From NCBI GenBank assembly GCA_036490215.1, contig DASXEH010000002.1, positions 1-64,000 of the forward strand: a stretch of DNA of 64,000 bases, written 5' to 3'. The position numbers were made by a program, and so were the translations under genes. Position 1 is the stretch's first letter. Each line of letters begins with the position of its first letter. Shown one piece after another: positions 26,055 to 35,091 of the stretch. Origin of the DNA: JASHSH01 sp036490215 (GTDB lineage Bacteria > Pseudomonadota > Alphaproteobacteria > Rhodospirillales > Magnetospirillaceae). Below the pieces are notes generated by a model. The model was not told where the DNA came from, made no database searches, and saw nothing but the letters and a program-made list of their open reading frames with translations.

Positions 26055-29000
26055 ATGGACGGACTTGAGTACGACCTGCTTTCAAAGTGGCTATTGCTGT
26101 TCGGCGAAAATGTCGCCGTTGCGATCGTCGTCGTGGCCGTGTTCGCCGCGGTCGGGCCATGGATCGAGCGCCGCAACCGCTGGCTCATGTCGAACTTTCA
26201 TGGCGTGGTCTTCGGTCTAAGCGCGATCATCTCGACCACCTACCCGGTCACATTCGCGCCCGGCGTGTTCCTCGACATGCGCAACGTGTTCGTGCTGATG
26301 GGAAGCCTGGCCGGCGGCCCCGTCGCTGCCGCCATCGCCGTATGTCTGACGGTCGCCTATCGCATCTATATCGGCGGCGCGGGAACGATCGTCGGCATCG
26401 GCGCGGTTCTCATCGCGGCCGGCGGCGGACTTCTCGTCGTCAGGCGCTATGGGCCGCGCGTCCGCGAACTCGGCGTTCTTCATTTGATGGCCATCGGCCT
26501 GGGTGTCGCGGTTGCAACCCACATTTGGGGACGCTCGCTGTCCCTGTTGAAGGGATTGCCCCCGCTGCCGATCGAAGCGGTGGTAGCAACGCTCATACTC
26601 TACCCGATGGCAACCGCGCTGCTCGGCCTCACGATCAACTCGATCCGCTACAGCGTCTGGCGACAGTCACAGCGAGAGTCGGCGGCGGAACTCGAACGCC
26701 GCGACCGCGAATTGCGCATCAGCCAAGACCATTTGGCATTGGCGCAGCGGGTCGCTCATATCGGCAGCATCGAAGTCGATATTCCTTCGATCAAGGCGGT
26801 GTGGTCCGACGAGATCTATCGGCTGTTCGGCCTTGCGCCGGGGCGAACCAGCTTCGAATACTTCCTGTCCGCAATTCATCCCGACGATCGTCCGGGCATG
26901 ATGGAAGACCACAAGTTGTTGGCGCGCGGCGAGGCGCTGCCGCCACGCGAATACCGCGTCATCCATCCCGACGGCCAGGTCCGCTGGCTTTACCGCCATG
27001 TCGAACTGTTGCGCGACGCGACCGGTGCGCCGGCGCGGCATATCTCGACCTTTGTCGACATCACCGACCGCAAGCAGATCGAAGCGGCGCTGCGCACCGG
27101 TGAGGCGGCGCTTCTCTCCAGCCGCGAGCACCTCGCGCGCGCGCAAGCGATCGCCCATATCGGCAGCGCCGAAATTGATCTGGCCGGCGGTATCGGCGCC
27201 GATCGCTGGTCCGACGAGCTCTACCGAATACTGGGCATCGAACCCGGAAGCATCCCGTCGTCTTTCGACAATTTCATCCCGTTCGTCCATCCCGATGATC
27301 GCGAGAAGATGCTGACCATCCGTGCCGCCACCGAGGCGGGCAAGGCCCCTGAGCCCTGCGAATACAGGATCATCCGGCCTGATGGCGAGATTCGTTGGCT
27401 CTATAGACAGTCCGACAAACTCTACGACGCGCGGGGACAGGCGATTAAAGCCGTGGTGTCGCTGCAGGACATCACCGAACGTCGCCGCTTCGATTTCGAA
27501 CTGGCCCAGCGCGAGACGGAGCTTCAGCGCAGCCGCGAACATTTGGCGCAGGCGCAGCGCGTCGGCATGGTCGGGAGCGCCGAATTCGATCTGGTCGGGG
27601 GAAAACACACTTGGTCGGACGAGTTGTTCCGACTCTTCGGATTGCAGCCCGGCGCGGTAGCCCCCGGCTTCAAGCAATTCCTCGATCTCGTCCATCCGGA
27701 AGACCGTGGCGTGATGCTCGATATCCAGGACGCCACGCGACAGGGTCGCGGTGTCCCGGCAGCTGAATTCCGCGTTCTGCGTTCCGATGGCGAGGTGCGA
27801 TGGCTGCAGCGTCAGTCAGGCGTCGTCACCGGCGAGAGCGGCAAGACAACCACGATCATCGTCTCGTTCCACGATATCACCGACGGCAAGCGTGCGGGGA
27901 TGGCGCTGCACGACCGTGAGGAGCAGCTGCGCCTCAATCAAGACCATCTGGTGATCGCACAGAAGATCGGCCGCATTGGCAGTGCGGAACTCGACCTCGA
28001 AAACAGGGTCACGTTCTGGTCCGACGAACACTATCGCCTGCTCGGCATCGAACCGCATGAGATGCCGCCCACCTCCGAGACCTTGCTTAGCTTCATCCAT
28101 CCCGACGATCGAAGCGTTATGAAAGGTACCTTTGTCGGCGCCCGCGAGGGTCTGCCTGCGGTGCCGCTGGAATATCGAATCGTCCGGCGCGATGGCGAGC
28201 TGCGCTGGATTCGTCGCGTCCAGGATATTCTTTACGACGCGACCGGCAAACCGACCAAGCTGATCGCCACGCATCAGGACATCACCGAGCGCAAGGCAAG
28301 CGAAGAAGCCTTGCGTGAACGCGAGGCCCAGCTTGTTGCCAGCCAGGACCATCTGGCGCTGGCGCAGCGTGTCGGCAAGATCGGTAGCGCCGAATTCGAT
28401 TTCGCGACCAGTACGACGCGCTGGAGCGAACAGCTTTTCGAGATACTGGGGCTCGACCCCGCCAAGACGACGCCGTCCTTCGAGGCGCTTCTTGCGGTTC
28501 TGCCGCTGGAAGACCACGAACTTGCGCGACGGCTCAGAGCGCAGGAGCTCAACCGCATCGCCAGCCCGGCCCGCGAGTGGCACATCATCCGGCCCGATGG
28601 TGAGCGGCGCTGGGTGCTGCGCCAAGCCGAGATGGTGATGGGCGAAGGCGGCAAAGCAAGCAAGAACATCAGCACCTTTCAGGACATCACCGATCGCCGC
28701 CGCATGGAGGAGGAACTTCAGGTCAGCCGCGAACACCTGGCGCGTGCGCAGCGGATCGGCAGGATCGGCAGCGCCGAAGTCGATCTGCAGACGAAGCGCG
28801 CCTACTGGTCGGACGGGATGTTCGACCTTCTGGGACTCGAACGCAGCAAAGCGACGATCGGGGGCGATACGTTCATGAATGCGGTCCACCCCGATGACCG
28901 TGAGCTCGTCGCGCAGCACCGCACCATCGCTTTGCGCGGCGCGACAACGATGCCCCTCGAATTCCGTATCGTGCGGCCGGACGGTTCGACCCGGTGGATC

Positions 29001-30692
29001 TACCATAAGGTCGAGATGGTTCTCGGCGCCGATGGGCGGCCTCACAAGCTGATCGGCATCGATCAGGACATCACCGATCTCAAACAGGCGATGCAGGAGT
29101 TGGGCGAACGCGATGTCCAATACCGCGACAGCCAGAAGCATCTGGCGTTGGCGCAGCGCGTTGGCCGGATCGGCAGCGTCGAATTCAACCGCACCACCAA
29201 CGCCTCGCAGTGGTCCGACGAGATGTTTGCGCTTTTTGGCCTTGATCCCGCAACGGCACAAACCGGCGAGGCAACCTTCCTCTCGGTTATTCACCCCGAT
29301 GACCGAGAGGTGATGCGCCGACGCCGCGACAATCTGGTGCGTGGGGAATCGAATACCGTGAACGAATTTCGCATCCTCCGTGCCGATACGGGCGAGATGC
29401 GGTGGATTCAATCGCAGTCGGGCCCGATCGCCGACCCGGATTCGCCCAACATCGCTGTCGCCACCTTTCAGGACATCACCGAGCTCAAGCTCGCGCAAAA
29501 CCAACGCGAAGAAGTCGAGCGTCAGCTGATGCAGGCACAGAAGATGGAGGCCGTCGGCAATCTGACCGGCGGCATCGCACATGATTTCAACAACCTGCTC
29601 AATGTGATCCTGGGACGGCTCGATCTGATCGAGAGCGAACTGTCCGATCGGCCGTTGTTGCGCGAATGGGTGCAGATCTGCTCGGCCGCGGCCCGCAAGG
29701 GCGCCAGCCTGACACGCAATATGATGGCCTTCGCGCGCCAGCAGCCGCTGCGCCCTACGGCGATCGATCTGACCGAATCGATTCGCGAGATGGTGCGCAT
29801 TCTCCAACGGTCTTTGGGTGACGCGATCGAGATCAAAGTCGTCGTCGAGGATGGGCTCTGGATTTGCGAGGCCGATCCGGCGCAATTGCAATCGGCGCTG
29901 CTCAACCTGGCGCTCAATGCGCGCGACGCGATGCCCGATGGCGGCAAACTGACGATCGACGCCCATAACGGACGCCTCGACGCCAACTACGCCGCGCGCA
30001 ATGCCGACGTCAAACCGGGCGACTATGTCATCCTGGCCGTGACCGATACCGGCACGGGCATGCCGGCCAATGTGATCGAACGTGCCTTCGAGCCGTTCTT
30101 CACCACCAAGGAAGTCGGCAAAGGCAGCGGCCTTGGCCTCAGCATGGTCTATGGCTTCGCCCGCCAATCGGGCGGCCATGTCAAAATCTATAGCGAGATG
30201 GACCACGGCACGACGATCCGCTTGTACCTGCCGCGCTCGACCAAAGTAGAGACTGAAGCGGAACCAGAAGCGGCGCTGACGGTCGAGACGCCGCACGCGG
30301 AAATCCCGCCACTGGTCAATGGTCACGAGACGATTCTGGTGGTCGAAGACGACGACGATATGCGCGATCTTTCCGCCGCCGTTCTCGAACGCCTCGGCTA
30401 TGTGGTGCTGAGCGCACGCGATGCGGAGTCGGCCATACCTGTCTTTGCCGCCCACCCCGAGATCGCGCTGCTGCTGACCGATATCTCACTGCCCGGCAGC
30501 ATGAACGGCCGCAAGCTCGCCGATCAGCTGACGGGGCTGCGCCCGACGCTGAAAGTGCTGTACATGTCCGGCTACAGCGAAGATGCGGTCATCCATCAGG
30601 GCCGCCTCGACCCTGGCGTACGCTTGCTGCAGAAGCCTTTCCAGAACGAAGACCTCGCCTTCCAGATCCGCGCCGCCCTGAGCGACGGTTGA
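26055..30692 (+). CDS. Hybrid histidine kinase: LytS-type 5TM sensor, 7 PAS domains, kinase, receiver
   Basis: A 1545-residue paralogue of the preceding kinase. Residues 1-200 are the 5TM sensor (GGPVAAAIAVCLTVAYR then GG). Seven PAS_3-type units start near residues 211, 345, 482, 617, 751, 887 and 1014, a spacing of 127-137 residues. The kinase core carries His1176 (GGIAHDFNNLL), an N-box in NLALNARDAM, DTGTGMP and GKGSGLGLSMV. The receiver has Asp1476 in LLLTDISLPG and the lysine in LLQKPF. It lacks the conventional first PAS of its neighbour. All catalytic residues are present. It is followed by the thiamine-related operon, with no sign of a shared role. Confidence 0.93.
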   Translation: MDGLEYDLLSKWLLLFGENVAVAIVVVAVFAAVGPWIERRNRWLMSNFHGVVFGLSAIISTTYPVTFAPGVFLDMRNVFVLMGSLAGGPVAAAIAVCLTVAYRIYIGGAGTIVGIGAVLIAAGGGLLVVRRYGPRVRELGVLHLMAIGLGVAVATHIWGRSLSLLKGLPPLPIEAVVATLILYPMATALLGLTINSIRYSVWRQSQRESAAELERRDRELRISQDHLALAQRVAHIGSIEVDIPSIKAVWSDEIYRLFGLAPGRTSFEYFLSAIHPDDRPGMMEDHKLLARGEALPPREYRVIHPDGQVRWLYRHVELLRDATGAPARHISTFVDITDRKQIEAALRTGEAALLSSREHLARAQAIAHIGSAEIDLAGGIGADRWSDELYRILGIEPGSIPSSFDNFIPFVHPDDREKMLTIRAATEAGKAPEPCEYRIIRPDGEIRWLYRQSDKLYDARGQAIKAVVSLQDITERRRFDFELAQRETELQRSREHLAQAQRVGMVGSAEFDLVGGKHTWSDELFRLFGLQPGAVAPGFKQFLDLVHPEDRGVMLDIQDATRQGRGVPAAEFRVLRSDGEVRWLQRQSGVVTGESGKTTTIIVSFHDITDGKRAGMALHDREEQLRLNQDHLVIAQKIGRIGSAELDLENRVTFWSDEHYRLLGIEPHEMPPTSETLLSFIHPDDRSVMKGTFVGAREGLPAVPLEYRIVRRDGELRWIRRVQDILYDATGKPTKLIATHQDITERKASEEALREREAQLVASQDHLALAQRVGKIGSAEFDFATSTTRWSEQLFEILGLDPAKTTPSFEALLAVLPLEDHELARRLRAQELNRIASPAREWHIIRPDGERRWVLRQAEMVMGEGGKASKNISTFQDITDRRRMEEELQVSREHLARAQRIGRIGSAEVDLQTKRAYWSDGMFDLLGLERSKATIGGDTFMNAVHPDDRELVAQHRTIALRGATTMPLEFRIVRPDGSTRWIYHKVEMVLGADGRPHKLIGIDQDITDLKQAMQELGERDVQYRDSQKHLALAQRVGRIGSVEFNRTTNASQWSDEMFALFGLDPATAQTGEATFLSVIHPDDREVMRRRRDNLVRGESNTVNEFRILRADTGEMRWIQSQSGPIADPDSPNIAVATFQDITELKLAQNQREEVERQLMQAQKMEAVGNLTGGIAHDFNNLLNVILGRLDLIESELSDRPLLREWVQICSAAARKGASLTRNMMAFARQQPLRPTAIDLTESIREMVRILQRSLGDAIEIKVVVEDGLWICEADPAQLQSALLNLALNARDAMPDGGKLTIDAHNGRLDANYAARNADVKPGDYVILAVTDTGTGMPANVIERAFEPFFTTKEVGKGSGLGLSMVYGFARQSGGHVKIYSEMDHGTTIRLYLPRSTKVETEAEPEAALTVETPHAEIPPLVNGHETILVVEDDDDMRDLSAAVLERLGYVVLSARDAESAIPVFAAHPEIALLLTDISLPGSMNGRKLADQLTGLRPTLKVLYMSGYSEDAVIHQGRLDPGVRLLQKPFQNEDLAFQIRAALSDG
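26685..29500 (+). repeat. Internal array of seven diverged PAS-coding repeats
   Basis: Units of about 380-410 bases beginning near 26685, 27087, 27498, 27903, 28305, 28713 and 29094. Similarity is visible at DNA level: the GTCGG...ATCGG...AGCGCCGAATTCGAT-type segment recurs in several units, for example near 27580 and 28390. Confidence 0.8.
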
Positions 30693-30765
30693 CCGGCGAC
30701 GGCTGATCTCCCTCACATAGCCCCCTTGCGCGATGCCGGAGCTGCCGTCATTATGACGGCCTTCA

Positions 30766-30850
30766 GCGGGGGGAGCCGATAGTCGGCTGAGAGGCTCCAT
30801 CGAGGAGCGACCCCTAGAACCTGATCCGGCTCGTACCGGCGTAGGGACGC
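30766..30850 (+). promoter_or_regulatory. TPP riboswitch (THI box)
   Basis: The conserved blocks are in order: GGGGGGAGCC at the 5' end, GGCTGAGAGG, GACCCCTAGAACCTGATC and ACCGGCGTAGGGA. The element ends 6 bases before the GTG start of the ABC ATPase, and its last GGGA can double as the ribosome site. Binding of thiamine pyrophosphate would shut off translation or transcription of the uptake operon. Confidence 0.95.
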
Positions 30851-30856
30851 GAACTC

Positions 30857-31624
30857 GTGATTGCCTCTTCGTCCATCCTTCCGTCCGATTTTGCGCGTGC
30901 CGCGCCCGGGATCGCCGTGCGCAACGCGCGGCTGGTCTACGAAGGCGCGCCTCTGTTCGATGGGCTCGACTTCGTTCTCGAGGCCGGACGCTGCACCTGC
31001 CTTTTAGGCCCGAGCGGGATCGGCAAATCGAGTCTGCTGCGCCTGATCGCCGGCCTGGCCGAAGGCGCCACCGGTGCGGTCGAGGCCAGCGACCACAGAC
31101 CGCTGAACGATCGCGTCGCGTTAATGGCGCAGCAGGATCTGCTGCTGCCCTGGCTGACGGCCTTCGAGAACACGTTGCTCGGTTTCCGCCTGCGCGAGCA
31201 GACGCCGCCGCGTGAAACCGCGATCGAACTGCTCAAGCATCTCGGCCTGATCCATGCGATGCATCTGCGCCCAGCCGCGCTGTCGGGCGGCATGCGGCAG
31301 CGCGTCGCGCTCGCCCGGACCTTGATGGAAGATCGTCCTGTCGTGCTGATGGACGAGCCGTTCTCGGGCCTCGACGCGATCACGCGTTTGCGCCTGCAAA
31401 CCCTCGCGGCCAATGAGCTGCGTGGCCGCACGGTGCTGCTGGTGACGCATGATCCGCTGGAAGCCCTGCGGCTCGGCCATCGCATCGTCGTCATGACTGG
31501 CCGGCCGGCACGGCTTTCCGATCCGCTCGAACTCGCGAGCCCCACGCCGCGCGATCCGACCGATCCCGATCTGCTGCGCCGCCAGGCCGAGTTGCTCGAC
31601 CGTCTCGCCGCGGAGCCCGCCTGA
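30857..31624 (+). CDS. thiZ: ABC transporter ATP-binding protein for thiamine pyrimidine precursor
   Basis: A 255-residue ATPase of the nitrate/sulfonate/thiamine-precursor class. Walker A is GPSGIGKS (51-58), the signature is LSGGMRQRVALAR, Walker B is VVLMDEPFSGLD, and the switch histidine is in LLVTHD. Translation starts at GTG just behind the TPP riboswitch. The riboswitch and the NMT1-like binding protein two genes on point to uptake of a pyrimidine such as formylaminopyrimidine. Stop and next start overlap (TGATG). Confidence 0.92.
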   Translation: MIASSSILPSDFARAAPGIAVRNARLVYEGAPLFDGLDFVLEAGRCTCLLGPSGIGKSSLLRLIAGLAEGATGAVEASDHRPLNDRVALMAQQDLLLPWLTAFENTLLGFRLREQTPPRETAIELLKHLGLIHAMHLRPAALSGGMRQRVALARTLMEDRPVVLMDEPFSGLDAITRLRLQTLAANELRGRTVLLVTHDPLEALRLGHRIVVMTGRPARLSDPLELASPTPRDPTDPDLLRRQAELLDRLAAEPA

Positions 31625-32391
31625 TGCGGCGCGCGTCTCTCATACTCGCGCGGCTCGCGGTGATCCCCGTGATCGTCGCGCTGTGGCAGCTGCTGGCCTG
31701 GGCGGCCGGCGGCCACAACTATCTTCTGCCCGGCCCTGTGCCGGTGGCGGTGATGTGGCTCGACCACTGGGATACGATCCTCGAACAAGCCAAAGTCACC
31801 TTCGTCGAAATCGGCATCGGCCTCGTGCTCGGTTCGCTGCTGGGCGGGTTGAGCGCGCTCGGCATGGCGGCATCGCCCAGCCTGCGCCGCATCATGCTGC
31901 CGGTTCTCGTTGCCAGCCAGGCCGTGCCGGTCTTCGCGCTCGCCCCCGTGCTGGTGCTGTGGCTGGGCTACGGACTCGCCTCGAAGATCGCGATGTCGGT
32001 CGTGATCATCTATTTCCCTGTCAGCGCGGCCTTTCTCGACGGGCTCCGGCGCACCGATCCGGGCTGGATCGAACTCGCGCGAACGATGAATGCGCGACCG
32101 GCGATGCTACTGCTTCGTCTGCGCCTACCATCTGCCCTGCCCGCGCTCGCCTCTGGGCTGCGCGTCGCGACCGCCGTGGCGCCGATCGGCGCGATCATCG
32201 GCGAATGGGTCGGCTCCAGTGCCGGCCTCGGCTTCATGATGCTGCAGGCCAATGCGCGCATGCAGATCCCATTGCTCTTCGCGGCGCTGGTCACCCTCGC
32301 CGTCTTTGCCGTCACCCTCTACCTGATCGTCGACCGCCTGCTGCGCCTGTTGGTGCCGTGGCAGGCGGAAACTCTGCCCACCGATTTCTGA
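31624..32391 (+). CDS. thiX: ABC transporter permease for thiamine pyrimidine precursor
   Basis: A 255-residue inner-membrane permease of the SsuC/TauC type with about six helices. The ATPase-docking loop is ELARTMNARPAMLLLRLRLPSALP, corresponding to the EAA motif. It overlaps thiZ by one base and is followed 17 bases later by the binding-protein gene. Confidence 0.92.
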   Translation: MRRASLILARLAVIPVIVALWQLLAWAAGGHNYLLPGPVPVAVMWLDHWDTILEQAKVTFVEIGIGLVLGSLLGGLSALGMAASPSLRRIMLPVLVASQAVPVFALAPVLVLWLGYGLASKIAMSVVIIYFPVSAAFLDGLRRTDPGWIELARTMNARPAMLLLRLRLPSALPALASGLRVATAVAPIGAIIGEWVGSSAGLGFMMLQANARMQIPLLFAALVTLAVFAVTLYLIVDRLLRLLVPWQAETLPTDF

Positions 32392-32408
32392 AGCCTGAGG
32401 AGTTCGCC

Positions 32409-33365
32409 ATGTCGCATCGTTCCGTCACCCGCGTCTTGCCCCTCGCCGCCCTCGGCCTGGGTCTGCTCGCTGCCGCGCCGGCCTCCGCCAACGAGAAACT
32501 GACCGTCATGCTCGATTGGCTGGTGAATCCCGATCACGCCGCACTCGTGGTCGCGCAAGAGAAAGGCTATTTCGCGGATGAGGGGCTGGATGTCGATCTG
32601 ATCGCGCCGGCCGATCCCAACGATCCGCCGAAGATGGTTGCCGCCGGCAAGGCCGATCTGGCCGTCGATTATCAGCCGCAGCTTCTGATCCAGGTGAACG
32701 AAGGCCTGCCGCTGACGCGCATCGCGACACTCGTTTCGACGCCGCTCAATTGCTTGATGCTGCTCGACAGCAGCCCAATCAAATCGATCGCCGATCTCAA
32801 GGGCAAGAAGGTCGGCTTCTCGGTCTCGGGCTTCGAAGACGCATTGCTCGGCACGATGTTCGAGAAGAACGGCATCAGCCTGAAGGACGTGACCCTGATC
32901 AATGTCAACTTCACCCTGTCGCCGGCGCTGATCTCGGGCCAGGTCGATGCGGTGATCGGCGCCTTCCGCAATGTCGAAGTGCAGCAGATGGGCGTCGAAG
33001 GCCATCCGGCCCGCGCTTTCTATCCCGAAGAGGAAGGTGTGCCGGCCTATGACGAGCTGATCGTCGTGGCCAATAAGGACAAGCGCGCCGACCCGCGCTT
33101 CAAGAAATTCGTCCACGCCGTCGAGCGCGCGACGCTCTATGTCGAGAACCATCCGGCTGAGGCCTGGTTCCTGTTCATCAAGAACCACAAAGATCTCAAC
33201 GACGAGACCAACCGCCGCGCCTGGGCGGCGACTTTGCCGCGGCTGACCGCCGATCCGGCGGCGCTCGATCACGATCGCTATGTCAGGTTCGCTGCGTTCC
33301 TGAAGGCGCGCGGCCTGGTGAAGAATCTGCCGCCGGTCGACGACTACGCGATCGAACCGAAGTAA
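32409..33365 (+). CDS. thiY: Periplasmic NMT1/THI5-like pyrimidine-precursor-binding protein
   Basis: A 318-residue solute-binding protein. The signal peptide is about residues 1-28 (ending PASANEK). The mature protein opens KLTVMLDWLVNPDHAALVVAQEKGYF, typical of the ThiY/NMT1 family, which binds 4-amino-5-hydroxymethyl-2-methylpyrimidine precursors such as the N-formyl form. GAFRNVEVQQM and YPEEEGVPAYDELIVVAN are further family blocks. The ATG at 32409 has TGAGGAG upstream. It ends the riboswitch-controlled operon and is followed by a hairpin terminator. Confidence 0.92.
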   Translation: MSHRSVTRVLPLAALGLGLLAAAPASANEKLTVMLDWLVNPDHAALVVAQEKGYFADEGLDVDLIAPADPNDPPKMVAAGKADLAVDYQPQLLIQVNEGLPLTRIATLVSTPLNCLMLLDSSPIKSIADLKGKKVGFSVSGFEDALLGTMFEKNGISLKDVTLINVNFTLSPALISGQVDAVIGAFRNVEVQQMGVEGHPARAFYPEEEGVPAYDELIVVANKDKRADPRFKKFVHAVERATLYVENHPAEAWFLFIKNHKDLNDETNRRAWAATLPRLTADPAALDHDRYVRFAAFLKARGLVKNLPPVDDYAIEPK

Positions 33366-33379
33366 GAAACAAGGAAACG

Positions 33380-33417
33380 AATAGGGCGCCCCAACGGAGG
33401 GTTTGGAGCGCCCTATT
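33380..33417. terminator. Hairpin terminator between convergent thiY and MFS exporter
   Basis: AATAGGGCGC (33380-33389) and GCGCCCTATT (33408-33417) make a perfect 10-bp stem with an 18-base loop. It ends 8 bases before the stop of the convergent exporter gene and can serve both sides; the U-tract is short. Confidence 0.7.
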
Positions 33418-33425
33418 CCATTGCC

Positions 33426-34637
33426 TTATTCCATACCGGCGACTTCGAGTTCGGCCGCCACGGTCGCGCGCTCCTCATCGCTGAGCGTGCGGGTCTGCTT
33501 ACCGGTCACCGACAGCACCAGCAGGATCACCATGGCGCAGGCAACGCCGACCCAGCCGGTGTTCTGCACGGCGCCGTGTTCGATCACCTGACCACCGAGC
33601 AGCGAGCCCAGCGCGGCACCGACATAGATCGCCGAACCGTTGAGCGAGACGACGACCGGCACCATGGTCGGCGCCGTCGCTGCCAGGCGCGCCTGCTGGA
33701 TCGGCAGGAAGCACCAACCGGCGACACCCCAGATGATGACGGCCAGTGCGACCACCGCCACGGCCCAGATATGAGGCAGTCCGGCGGCCACCGGGATCGC
33801 CGCGAAAGCCAAAGCGAGAAGCCCGGCAAGCAACGCCAAGGCACGACGCGGGGCGATGTGATCGGCGACATAACCGCCACTCAGATTGCCGACGAAAGCC
33901 GCGCCGCCGAACAGCAGCAGGAACAAGGCAACGCCGTGTTCGCTGACGCCGAAGCCGTCATGCAGCAGCGGTGCGAAATAGGTGAAGCTCGAGAACGCAC
34001 CGGCGAGCGCCAGGATCGTCAGCAGCAGGATCGAGGGCACGCCAGGAATACCGATGGCCGCGATACGGGCGCGCAGGCCGACCGTCGCCGTGCCGGGCAG
34101 CTTCTTCAGCGCAGCGGCGATGCCGATCCAGGAGAGCGCGGCGAGGACCGTGATGCCATAGAACGTGCTGCGCCAGCCGAAGGCCGTGCCGAGCATCGAG
34201 CCCAGCGGCACGCCGACGACCAGCGCCAGCGTGAAGCCGGTATAGACGACCGAGATCGCCTGGCCACGCCGCTCGGGCGCAACTGTGGTTGCCGCATAGG
34301 CAACCGCCGCCGGCATAAAGGTGCCCGCCGTCAGCGCCAGGATCGCGCGGCTGGCCAACAGCCCGATGAAGCCGGTCGAGATAGCCGCCAAAATATTGCC
34401 GACGCCGAAAGCGATCAGGGCGCCCAGCATCAGCTTCTTGCGCTCGATGCTGCCGGTCAGCACGGCGATGATCGGTGAACCGATGGCATAGGTGATGCCA
34501 AACACGGTCACGAGATGTCCGGCGTCCGAGATCGAAACACCCAGATCGGCCGCGATACGCGGCAGCAGCCCCGCGATCATGAAACCCTCGGTGCCGACGG
34601 CGAAGGCGCCCAGCGCCAGCCAAAGCAGCGAACCCAT
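33426..34637 (-). CDS. MFS drug-efflux-type transporter (DHA1, YdhP/AraJ-like)
   Basis: A 403-residue protein with about 12 membrane helices. It opens LLWLALGAFAVGTEGFMIAGLLPRIAADLGVS, characteristic of the DHA1 Arabinose-polymer/Cml-like efflux group; the helix 2-3 motif is GSIERKKLMLG, and GFTLALVVGVPLGSMLG fits antiporter motif C. It is divergent from an ArsR-type regulator, with two matching palindromes between them, so it is probably repressed by that regulator and induced by its own substrate. The substrate is unknown. Confidence 0.88.
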   Translation of the reverse strand: MGSLLWLALGAFAVGTEGFMIAGLLPRIAADLGVSISDAGHLVTVFGITYAIGSPIIAVLTGSIERKKLMLGALIAFGVGNILAAISTGFIGLLASRAILALTAGTFMPAAVAYAATTVAPERRGQAISVVYTGFTLALVVGVPLGSMLGTAFGWRSTFYGITVLAALSWIGIAAALKKLPGTATVGLRARIAAIGIPGVPSILLLTILALAGAFSSFTYFAPLLHDGFGVSEHGVALFLLLFGGAAFVGNLSGGYVADHIAPRRALALLAGLLALAFAAIPVAAGLPHIWAVAVVALAVIIWGVAGWCFLPIQQARLAATAPTMVPVVVSLNGSAIYVGAALGSLLGGQVIEHGAVQNTGWVGVACAMVILLVLSVTGKQTRTLSDEERATVAAELEVAGME

Positions 34638-34664
34638 AGTTCAACACTCCCAATCCGGACAATA

Positions 34665-34682
34665 GTTCAATAAGTGTTGAAC
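34665..34682. promoter_or_regulatory. Operator palindrome 1, GTTCAA-N6-TTGAAC
   Basis: A perfect 6+6 inverted repeat with a 6-base spacer, 28 bases upstream of the exporter start on the minus strand. A half-site copy (GTTCAACAC) is repeated at 34639-34647. A likely binding site for the adjacent ArsR-type regulator. Confidence 0.6.
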
Positions 34683-34716
34683 AGATTGTGCGTCTGCGAA
34701 GGCTGGGAGTCAATGA

Positions 34717-34734
34717 GTCCAACAACTCTTGAAC
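34717..34734. promoter_or_regulatory. Operator palindrome 2, GTCCAA-N6-TTGAAC
   Basis: The same layout as palindrome 1 with one mismatch, 30 bases before the regulator's ATG. The two centres are 52 bp apart, close to five helical turns, so dimers on both could lie on one DNA face. Confidence 0.55.
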
Positions 34735-34764
34735 TGATATCAGCTATGCGTTATCTGAGAGGTT

Positions 34765-35091
34765 ATGGTTAAGCCGCTCTACCAGCCGAATACCGACCAG
34801 ATCACCCTGCCCGGCGTGCTCGATGCGCTGAGCGATCCGGTGCGTCTGGATATCGTGCTGCAGTTGGATGCCGATGGCGAGGCGCGGTGCTCGGCCATGG
34901 GCGAGCACGGATCGAAGACCAATCTCAGCTATCACTTCGCCCGGCTGCGCGAAGCGGGTGTGACGAAGACCCGCATCGAAGGCGCGTCGCGGCTGATCGC
35001 CCTGCGTCGCGAAGATCTGGAGGCGAAGTTTCCCGGCCTGCTCGACACGGTCATCGCCAACGCCAAAGGCGCCAAGAGTAAAGCCGCCTAA
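34765..35091 (+). CDS. ArsR-family winged-helix transcriptional regulator
   Basis: A 108-residue DNA-binding protein. The recognition region is SKTNLSYHFARLREAGVTKTRIEG (about residues 50-73), the usual ArsR winged helix; the N-terminal helix is LDALSDPVRLDIVLQL. The single Cys (in ARCSAMG) does not form the CxC metal motif, so a metal sensor is unlikely and an organic ligand more probable. It is divergent from the MFS exporter and probably represses both promoters. Its stop overlaps that of the convergent antiporter gene by 4 bases. Confidence 0.9.
   Translation: MVKPLYQPNTDQITLPGVLDALSDPVRLDIVLQLDADGEARCSAMGEHGSKTNLSYHFARLREAGVTKTRIEGASRLIALRREDLEAKFPGLLDTVIANAKGAKSKAA

Noticed and set aside
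26685..29500. Regular repeats of about 400 bases as a possible CRISPR or satellite array
   Set aside because: They are diverged, in-frame PAS-coding units inside one reading frame.
27816..30455. 879-codon antisense frame inside the second hybrid kinase
   Set aside because: A by-product of the repetitive PAS and kinase coding sequence; no domain, no ribosome site.
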